NCBI GenBank assembly: GCA_035341665.1
Contig: DAOQVR010000006.1
Span: forward strand, 1 to 64,000
From: DAOQVR01 sp035341665
GTDB taxonomy: Bacteria > Chloroflexota > Anaerolineae > JAAYZQ01
Reading direction: 5' to 3'
Length of the DNA stretch: 64,000 nucleotides
The notes below the pieces were generated by a model. It was not told where the DNA came from and did no database searches. It saw only the letters and a list, made by a program, of their open reading frames with translations. The number at the start of each line of letters is the position of its first letter. Within the stretch, counting starts at the first letter, position 1. Made by a program: the position numbers and the translations under genes. This document shows positions 36,214-44,300 of this stretch, one piece after another.

Positions 36214-36899
36214 AGGATCTTGCCGTCATCGAGACCATCCTGCGCAACCGGTTCCACTTTTTCGTGGAGATCCGTGACGGGATTGGGCTGAAGGAGAAGA
36301 TGCGCGCGATGCTCATCTCCAGCCTGATCTTCCTGGCCATCTATGGAGCGGTGATGGGCTCGTCGGCCAGCCTGTGGCAGGCGTTGAGCTCGGCCGCCAA
36401 GCTGCCGCTGCTGTTCGTGGCGACGCTTGTCATCTGCTCCCCCACCCTGTACTTTTTCAACGTGCTGTACGGCTCCAACCAGAGCCTGACGCAGAACGTG
36501 GCGTTGATGCTGACGGCCATCACGGTGACGTCGGTGCTGCTGTTGAGCTTTGCGCCGATCGTCGTCTTTTTCCTGCTCACGACCTCCGGGTACCAGTTTT
36601 TCAAGCTGCTGAACGTGGCGTTCTTTGCCGTGTGCGGCGTCGTGGGTGTGGCGTTCCTGAGCCAAGGCATGCGGGTCGTCTCGTCGGCGGGCGAAGAGGG
36701 CGCCCGTGCCCGGCGGTGGGTGATGTGGCTGTGGGTCCTGGTCTACGCCTTCGTCGGCAGCCAGATGGCGTGGACGCTGCGGCCGTTCATCGGTGCGCCG
36801 AGCATGAAGTTCGAGCTGTTCCGGCAGCTGGGCGGCAACTTTTACGCCAACATCTTTGCCAGCCTCGGCGAGGTCCTGGGCTTTTTCGTGGTCAAGTAG
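36210..36899 (+). CDS. Polytopic membrane protein (Yip1-like)
   Basis: The 229-residue protein has about five membrane helices (about 33-50, 62-82, 93-125, 135-152 and 170-185). Its layout resembles Yip1-domain proteins: an N-terminal cytoplasmic segment with a conserved-looking RNRFHFFVEIRDGIGLKEKMRAML. The exact family is uncertain. It lies in the PadR operon, between a small protein and a Pro-rich membrane protein, after AGGAGG. A membrane-organising role is inferred. Confidence 0.65.
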   Translation: MKDLAVIETILRNRFHFFVEIRDGIGLKEKMRAMLISSLIFLAIYGAVMGSSASLWQALSSAAKLPLLFVATLVICSPTLYFFNVLYGSNQSLTQNVALMLTAITVTSVLLLSFAPIVVFFLLTTSGYQFFKLLNVAFFAVCGVVGVAFLSQGMRVVSSAGEEGARARRWVMWLWVLVYAFVGSQMAWTLRPFIGAPSMKFELFRQLGGNFYANIFASLGEVLGFFVVK

Positions 36900-36908
36900 G
36901 AGGAGACA

Positions 36909-37751
36909 ATGAGTGAGCCAACGCCCGGCCGCAAGGCTTCCACCACGGAGCAGATCCTGGACCTGCTGCTCGATGCGCTCGCCGAGAGGCAGAGGGCGCG
37001 GGGGAGCGGCCCGCATGCACCCGCCCCGGCTGCGGCAGGGGAGGGGAAGGGCACCCCCACCATGACTCCCGCGCAGGCAGGGGAGGGGAGGGCACCCGCA
37101 CCCCTACCCGCGCCCGCGAGGGAGAGGGAGGTGACACGGCGGCCGGCGACGCTCGCAGAGGCTGCGACGCGTGAGCCCGCCCCGCTGCCCGTGATCCCGC
37201 CCAGGCCGGGGGAGAAGGGGTGGCAGCCGCCGGCGCGCCTGCCTTCCATCCAGATGCACAAGTTCCTGGCCCGGCTGGTGATTGCCATTGCCCTGCTCGT
37301 CGTCGCCATCAACATCCCCATCCAGCGCCACGGGGTCAGCCTGGCGCGCATCCTGCCCGATTCGGCATCGCTCATCATCCGCGACGGCCTGGTGCTGAAG
37401 GGGAGCGGGGAGAACATCTACATGCTCCAGGACGAACAGCTGCGCTGGATCAGCTCGATGGACGTCTTTGAGCACCTGGGCCTCACCTGGGGCGACGTGC
37501 GCGTGGTGGGCGACACCTTCCTGGAGCAGTTCGAGATGGGCCGCCCGATCTACCGCATCGTCAAGTGCAAGGCCAGCCCGCACATCTATGCGCTGGAAGA
37601 GGGCAAGAAGCGCTGGATCAGGGACATCGAGACGTTCACGGCGGAGGGGTATGTGTGGGAGGACGTCCAGCTCGTGGACTGCAGGTACCTGCGCAACCTG
37701 CCGGATGGCGTGCCCATCCCGGAGGATGCGGGCCCGCCGCCGCAGCCGTAG
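36909..37751 (+). CDS. Membrane-anchored protein with two KRWI-type surface repeats
   Basis: The 280-residue protein has an N-terminal Pro/Ala-rich cytoplasmic region (about 1-115), one transmembrane helix (FLARLVIAIALLVVAINI, about 119-136) and an exterior part. The latter has two roughly 55-residue repeats: ENIYMLQDEQLRWISSMDVFEHLG and PHIYALEEGKKRWIRDIETFTAEG, each followed by a W-(G/E)-DV(R/Q)(V/L)V segment. Such I-Y-x-L-x-x-G-x-x-R-W-I repeats occur in cell-surface proteins of several bacteria. Function unknown. GTAGGAGGAG lies just upstream of the ATG. Last gene of the PadR operon. Confidence 0.65.
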   Translation: MSEPTPGRKASTTEQILDLLLDALAERQRARGSGPHAPAPAAAGEGKGTPTMTPAQAGEGRAPAPLPAPAREREVTRRPATLAEAATREPAPLPVIPPRPGEKGWQPPARLPSIQMHKFLARLVIAIALLVVAINIPIQRHGVSLARILPDSASLIIRDGLVLKGSGENIYMLQDEQLRWISSMDVFEHLGLTWGDVRVVGDTFLEQFEMGRPIYRIVKCKASPHIYALEEGKKRWIRDIETFTAEGYVWEDVQLVDCRYLRNLPDGVPIPEDAGPPPQP

Positions 37752-37768
37752 AGACCTCCCTGTCCAGC

Positions 37769-37922
37769 GGGGGCTGTCCAAAAAGCACGAGACCTGCCCT
37801 GCTGAGCGGGGCGACGCATCTGACTTCACTGCGTTTCAAGCGGAATCAGAGATTCCCTTCGTACCTCAGGGCGTGCCTCGGTCGCTGCGCTCCCTCGGAA
37901 TGACAGTTTTGGGACAGCCCCC
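37769..37922. repeat. Dispersed TIR-type repeat, copy B
   Basis: 154 bp bounded by GGGGGCTGTCCAAAA on the left and the near-perfect complement TTTTGGGACAGCCCCC on the right. The interior matches copies A and C (GAGACCTGCC, CAGAGATTCCCTTCGTACC, GTCGCTGCGCTCCCTCGGAATGACAG). It lies between the KRWI-repeat gene and the GC palindrome array. It encodes no protein of credible length. Confidence 0.85.
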
Positions 37923-38052
37923 AACGGGAGAGAACGGGCCCGGTCGGGAGACCGGGCCCAACGGGAGAACGGGCCCGGTCGGGAGACCGGGCCCAACGGC
38001 AGAGACCGGGCCCAACGGGAGAGACCGGGCCCAACGGGAGAGAAGGGGTTTT
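37923..38052. repeat. GC-rich palindromic tandem repeat array
   Basis: Five related units begin AACGGGAGA: two long units (37 bp at 37923, 35 bp at 37960), two 19-bp units (37995 and 38014) and a divergent last unit (38033). Each long unit contains GGGCCCGGTC-GGGA-GACCGGGCCC, a perfect 10-bp stem with a GGGA loop (37936-37959 and 37971-37994). The array ends in a short U-rich stretch (GGGGTTTTAA), so it may terminate transcription from the PadR operon, and it abuts the promoter at 38063. Confidence 0.85.
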
Positions 38053-38062
38053 AACATTTGCA

Positions 38063-38091
38063 TTGACAGGGGGCGGGTTCCGTGATATACT
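38063..38091 (+). promoter_or_regulatory. Near-consensus promoter of the giant surface-protein gene
   Basis: Perfect TTGACA (38063-38068), 17-bp spacer, TATACT (38086-38091). Start near 38098, leaving a leader of about 210 nt before the ATG at 38308. Confidence 0.8.
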
Positions 38092-38166
38092 CTGCTCATC
38101 GGGGACAGGCCGTCTGAACCGAGCCCGCGCTCACACCTGTGCGGTGGTCATGGCCGCAACATTGTT

Positions 38167-38193
38167 GCTCTCGCCGCCGGGCGAGAGCTTTTT
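38167..38193 (+). terminator. Intrinsic terminator inside the giant-gene leader
   Basis: GCTCTCGCC (38167-38175), loop GCCG, GGCGAGAGC (38180-38188), then TTTTT (38189-38193). It lies 70 bases after the predicted transcription start and 114 bases before the start codon, so full-length mRNA requires read-through or an alternative fold. I could not fit the flanking RNA to a known riboswitch class. Confidence 0.75.
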
Positions 38194-38307
38194 GCATCCT
38201 CGAGCGGGCAGCGGCCGCGCCAGCGGGCAAGGCGGTGCGTCACCCCGACCGGTCTCTTCCATGGGCAGCGGGGTCCTACCAGGCCCCAAGAGTAAAGGAG
38301 TGCTGCT

Positions 38308-41300
38308 ATGAAGTGGACGCGCGTTTTCTACGGATGGATGGCCATCGTCCTGCTCTTTTCCCCCGTGGCGCCCGCCCTGCAGGCGGCTGCGCCCATTGCA
38401 GCCCACATCCCGGCGGCGCCGGTGCTCCAAGCAGAGGCAGGGGGCCCGTCACCCAGCCTCGTGCCGGAGGCCACGGAGTGGGTCATGCTGCCCTTCATTG
38501 CGCTGGACTACCCGGCGCCCGATATGGACCACGATGGCCTGCCGGATGCGTATGAGGACTATGACGGAGACGGCATCGTGGACCCGGGCGAGACCGACCC
38601 CAATGACCCGGACTGCGACGACGACGGCCTGACCGACGGCGAGGAGGTGAGCACCTTCGGATCGGACCCCTGGTCGACTGAGACGGACGGCGATACGCTG
38701 GGGGATTTCCTGGAGGTGCACACGACCCACACCAAACCGGCCGTGGCGGACAGCGACGCGGACGGCCTGCGCGACGACGCAGAGGATCTGGACCGTGACG
38801 GGGTCCTCGACCCGGGCGAGACCGACCCGACGCTGGCCGATACGGACGAGGACGGCCTGACGGACGGCGAGGAGCGCACAGCGGGGAACGACGGCTATGT
38901 CACCGACCCGCGCCTGGCCGACTCGGACGGCGACGGCCTGAAGGATGCGGAGGAGGCGGCCGCCGGCACGGATCCCACGAAGGCGGACCCCGACGCAGAC
39001 GGGCTGAGCGACCTGGAAGAGGTCACCGAGGGGGCCGACGGCTACGTGACCGACCCGGGCGACGCCGACAGCGACGACGACGGCCTGAAAGACGGCCAGG
39101 AAGCGTCCGCGGGCTCCGACCCGCTCAACAGTGACACCGATGCCGACGACCTGGGCGACGCCGCCGAGGTGCTGACCTATGGCTCGGACCCCACGCTGGT
39201 CGACAGCGACGGCGACACGCTGCCAGACTACACCGAAGTCATGACCACGACCACCAACCCTGCCCTCGCCGACAGCGAGGGTGACGGCATGCCCGACCCA
39301 TGGGAGGTGCTCTACGGGCTCAACCCGCTGGCGGGCGACGGCGGTGGGGACCTGGACGGCGACGGCCGCACGAACCTCCAGGAGTACCTGGACGGCACGG
39401 ATCCGAGCCAGCCGGACAGCGATGGGGACGGCTTGAGCGACTCGGCGGAAGCGGTGCAGGGCACCGATCCGCAGGATTTCGACTCGGACGACGACGGGCT
39501 GAGCGACGGAGCGGAGGCCGCCGCGGGCAGCGATCCCCTGGACGCGGACTCGGACGGCGACGGGATCAGCGACGGGCTGGAGAGAGGCTGGAACGCCGAC
39601 CTGGACGGCGACGGCCTGATCTCGGCGCTGGACCTGGACTCGGACGGGGACGGGCTGGCAGACGCGGCAGAGGACGCCAACCTGAACGGGGAGCTCGACC
39701 CCGGCGAGACCTCGCCGGACGAGGCGGACACGGACGACGACAGCATGCCCGACCCCTGGGAAGTGGCCCACGGGTTCGACCCGCGGGACCCGGGCGACCG
39801 GGACGGCGACCCGGACGGCGACGGTCTCGAGAACCGGCTGGAGTTTTCCGCGGGAACGGACCCGCACAACGCCGACAGCGACGGGGACGGGCTGCCCGAC
39901 GGCGAGGAGGTGGCGCTGGGCCTGGACCCGACCGACCCGGCCGACGCAGCCGCCGACCTGGATGCCGACGGGCTGACGAACCTGCAGGAGTACCTGGCGG
40001 GCACCGGGATTGCCGACCCGGACTCGGATGGGGACACGATCATCGACGGCCAGGAACTGGATTGGAACCAGGACACTGACGGGGACGGGTCGATCAACGC
40101 CCTGGACCCCGATGCCGACGGCGACGGCCTGGACGACGGCGCCGAGGTGTTTGTCCACTTTTCGAACCCGGTCGACGACGACACGGACGGCGACACGCTC
40201 GGCGATGGGGCGGAGGTGTTGACGCATGGCTCCAGCCCGATCATGACGGACACGGACTATGACACCATCGCAGACAACGAGGAGGTGGTCGCCGGGTCGG
40301 ACGGATACGTGACCCACCCTGCCGATCCCGACACGGACGGCGACAACCTGAGCGATCCGGACGAGATTGACACGTACGGCACCGACCCGACTGTCCCTGA
40401 CACGGACGGCGACGGGATCGAGGATGCCGAGGAGCTGGTCGCCGGGACAGACCCGCTGGAGCCTGACAGCGACGACGACGGGTTGGTCGACGGCGCAGAA
40501 CGCACGGCGGGGACGGACCCGCTGCACCCGGACACGGACCGGGACGGCGTACCCGACGGGCCGGACCCTGCCCCGCTGGACCAGGACACCGACGACGACA
40601 CGCTCCTCGACGGCGAGGAGTTGGTGGCAGGCTGGAACGGCGAGCGGGTAGAAGGCGAGGCGATCGGCCTGCCCTTTGCCGACCCGCTGTTCGGCAACAT
40701 GGGGGCGGTGCACGACGGCAGCGGGCAGATCTTGACGTGGACGCTTGGCGGCTTGGAGCCGGGCACCTACCGGCTGTACTTCCGGGCGCGCAGCCTGGTG
40801 GCCGACGGCGACCAGGCGCGGTTGACGGTGCAGGTGGTGGGCGGGCAGAGCACGACGATCGACTTTCAGCTGATGCACCTGATCTACCGCTGGCACAGCG
40901 GCTGGTCGTTCGCCCTGGCGGACGCCGGCAGCGTGGTCATCACGCTGGAGGATCGCCAGGCGCCCGGGGTGTCGGTGCTGGTGGACCGGCTCATGCTGGC
41001 CTCGCTGGAGGCAGAGCCGGTGTTCTGGACGACGTGGGCGACCGACCCCGACACCGACGCCGACGCCCTGCGCGAGGGGGAGGAGTCGGTCCGCGACAGT
41101 GTCTGGATCGAGGCAGAGCACTACCCGGCGGCTGCCGGCCTGCGGGTCCACGACCTGGCGGCGAGCAACTCCAAGACGCTGCGCAACAGCCAGGCGGGAC
41201 AGACCCTGGTCAGCGTACCTGCGGGGCACCTGTACCGCCCGCTGACCTACCAGGTGTTTGTCCGCGCGCGGCGCGACCCCGCCGTCGACCCGAGCGCACA

Positions 41301-44300
41301 GCTCCAGGTCGAGGCGGTTGTGCCCTCGCTGGGCACGTTCACATCGCAGCTGCAGCGCCTGACCGACCAGTACGAGTGGCAGGCGGCCTTCTTTGGGCTG
41401 CCGCTGGCCGTCACCGACACGATCCAGGTCACAGTCATCGCCCAGACGAGTGCAGCGCAGGCGCTGTTCGTCGACAAGCTGCTGATCGCGCCGGTCCTGT
41501 TCGCCGGCGATGCGTACAGCGTGCCGTGCTGCGACCCACCGGGAGGCGGGGGAGAGATGCCGCCTCCGCCGCCTCCGCCCTGGAGGGTCCTGGTCGTGGA
41601 CGACGACCAGAACGCCCCTGACCTCTGGCCGCATTGGCAGCTGGCGCTGGATCAGGCCGGAGCGTGGTACGACGCCTGGGACGTGATGACGCGGGGGAAC
41701 CCCGAACCGAGCGACCTGGCGGGGTACGGGGCGGTGTTCTGGTTCACGGGACGCCCGGGAAGCGGGGGGCTGTTCAGCGCGGGGGACGAGGCTGCCGTCC
41801 AGGGCTACCTGGAGGGCGGCGGCCGCTTCCTGCTGGCGAGCGCCGGCTACCTGGACGCCGGGCTGAGCGGTTTTGCGCAGGCGTACCTGGGGCTGGGCGC
41901 CGCCGTCGTGAACGTCAACTTCTCCGAAATGGAAGGCTCGCCAGGCGACCCGATTGGCGGAGGGTTGGGAGAGCTGCTCCTGGCGCCGCCGCCGGGCTGG
42001 AGCGGGCTGCTCGGCACCGACATCGCCCTGCCGTCCGCGGCGGCGGGGACGCCTTTCCGGTGGCTGGTGAACGGCGAGGGGAACAGCACCGACCTGGACA
42101 CGGGAGGATTCAAGACGGCGTTCTTTGCCTGGCCGCTGGCGGGTGCTGCGAACCCCGTACAGAGGGGCGAGGTGGTGAGCGCGGTGCTGGCGTGGTTCGG
42201 CGTGCCGCTGCAGGGCACCCAGGGCGCGGTGGCGGTGCTCAAGGACCAGCCGTACGGTTTCACCGACCCGCTGGACATGGACACTGACGGCGACGGGCAG
42301 CGCCCCGCCGACGGCTTCCTGCCCGGCTCGGCGGGCTACCTGACGGACGGAAAAGAGGTCGCGATCGGGACGAACCCGTTCGACATCGACACGGACGGGG
42401 AGGCGGACCTCTACCCGGCCGACGGGACCCTCGACGACTATGGCACCCCGCAGTGGGATCCGAACTGCAGCGTGGGCGGGCCGCCGGACGGCTCTCCGGA
42501 CTGGAGCGACAGCTTTGACTGCAACCCGCTCAGCGTCGACCTGGACGATGACCTGCTGTTGGACCCCATCGATCCGGACAAGGTCGACGACGACATGGAC
42601 AACGATGGGCTCCTGGATGGGGTCGAGGACACGAACCTGGATGCCATCTTCAACCCCGGAGAGACGGACCTGGGCGTGCCCACGCCCAGCACCCTGTGCC
42701 CGGGGGCGGGTGACCCCGGCTCCGACACCGACGGGGACGGCCTGGGCGATGGGCTGGAGCAGGGCCTGGTCGCACCGCAGGGCCAGAACACCGACCCCCT
42801 GTGCCTGGCGCGGAACCAGGACCTGGACCCGATGTTCACGACCGAGCCGTTGCTGGCAGACACGGATGGTGATGGGATAGCCGACGGGGTCGAGGACGCC
42901 AACGGGAATGGAGCCAAGGAAGGCAACGAGACGGCCGCGCAGTGGGCAGACAGTGACTGGGACTATTTGTGGGATGGGTACGACGTGCCGGCGTACGGGG
43001 CCAAGGGGGAGCTGACGGCCCACCCCAGCTCGCCGACCAACCCTCTCGATCCCGACAGCGAGAATGACGGATTGGCCGACGGACCTGAGGTGGTGTGTTT
43101 TGGCTCGGATCCGATGATGACCGATACCGACGGGGATGGGATCGACGACGGCGAGGAGGTGATGGCGGGCAGTGACGGCTATGTCACAGACCCGGCCCTC
43201 GCCGACAGTGACTCCGACGGCCTGCCCGACGGCGATGAGGTGACCCTCCACACGACGAACCCCGTCCGCCCCGACACGGACGACGATGGGCTGCTGGACG
43301 GCGAAGAGGTCGACACGCACGGCACCAACCCCTTGGCGGAGGACAGCGACGGCGACGGCCTGAACGACTGGGAAGAGGTCAATGCGGGCGACGACGGATA
43401 CATCACCGATCCGCTGGACGAGGATACGGACGACGACCAGTTCACCGACGGAGAGGAGGCTGCGTACGCGACGGACCCGACCGACCCGGACAGCCACCCG
43501 ACGATCGCCAGCCAGGAGAATGTTTACCTGGAGGCGGACAGCTGGGAGACGCAGGGGGACCTGTTGGTGGCAGACGGGCTCATCCGCATCGGGGGCGAGC
43601 AGAGTGGGGAAGGGCGGCTGGTTAGGGCCATCGACTGGCAGCGCGCCAGGGCCTACCTGGCGGGCAGCCGCGTGTTCCGCATCCGTGTGAACGGGACGGT
43701 GACGATCAACCGGGTAACGGGCGCGATCAGCGGGAACGGCACGGTCGACGTCGTCATCAGCGAAACGGAAGCGATCCGGATCATCGACGGAGATTTCGTC
43801 CTCGACCGGAGCAGCGGCGAGCTGACGGGCGAGGTGTGCGCATCGGTGGCGCTGGGGAGCTATGGCAAGGTAGGCCTGAGCGGGCTGGCGGAGGTCGTCG
43901 TCGACGTCAAGAGCGGCGACATCTCGGGCAGCGGCGACGTGACGCACACCCCGGTGCCAGGGCTGTCGGCGGTCCTGGCCGGAAGCTTTGTGGTCCACCC
44001 GCCGGCCCTGAAGCTGGCGCTCCTGGGCGACGTTGGCCTGGAGGTGGCCGGCCTGTCGATACCGCTGAGCGCCATCGAGGCGGAGATCGACTTTGCCAGC
44101 GGTTATTTCGCGGGCAAGGCATATGTCGAGGTCCCGGGCATCGGGCCGATCCAGAGCAGCGGGCCCAAGGCCGAGTTCACACTGGACACCGCGGAGGGAA
44201 CGCTCCAGTTCAGCGTGGAGTCGGGCGTCACCTCGTCGCTGACCGTCGGGCCCATCACGCTGGAGCTGAGCAGCGGCGGCGGGGCGGGCTTTTCGTTCGA

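Noticed and set aside
38194..38307. Cyclic-di-GMP (GEMM-type) riboswitch in the giant-gene leader
   Set aside because: Only a short GGGCAGCGGGGT segment looks similar; the order and the other conserved blocks of that class are missing.
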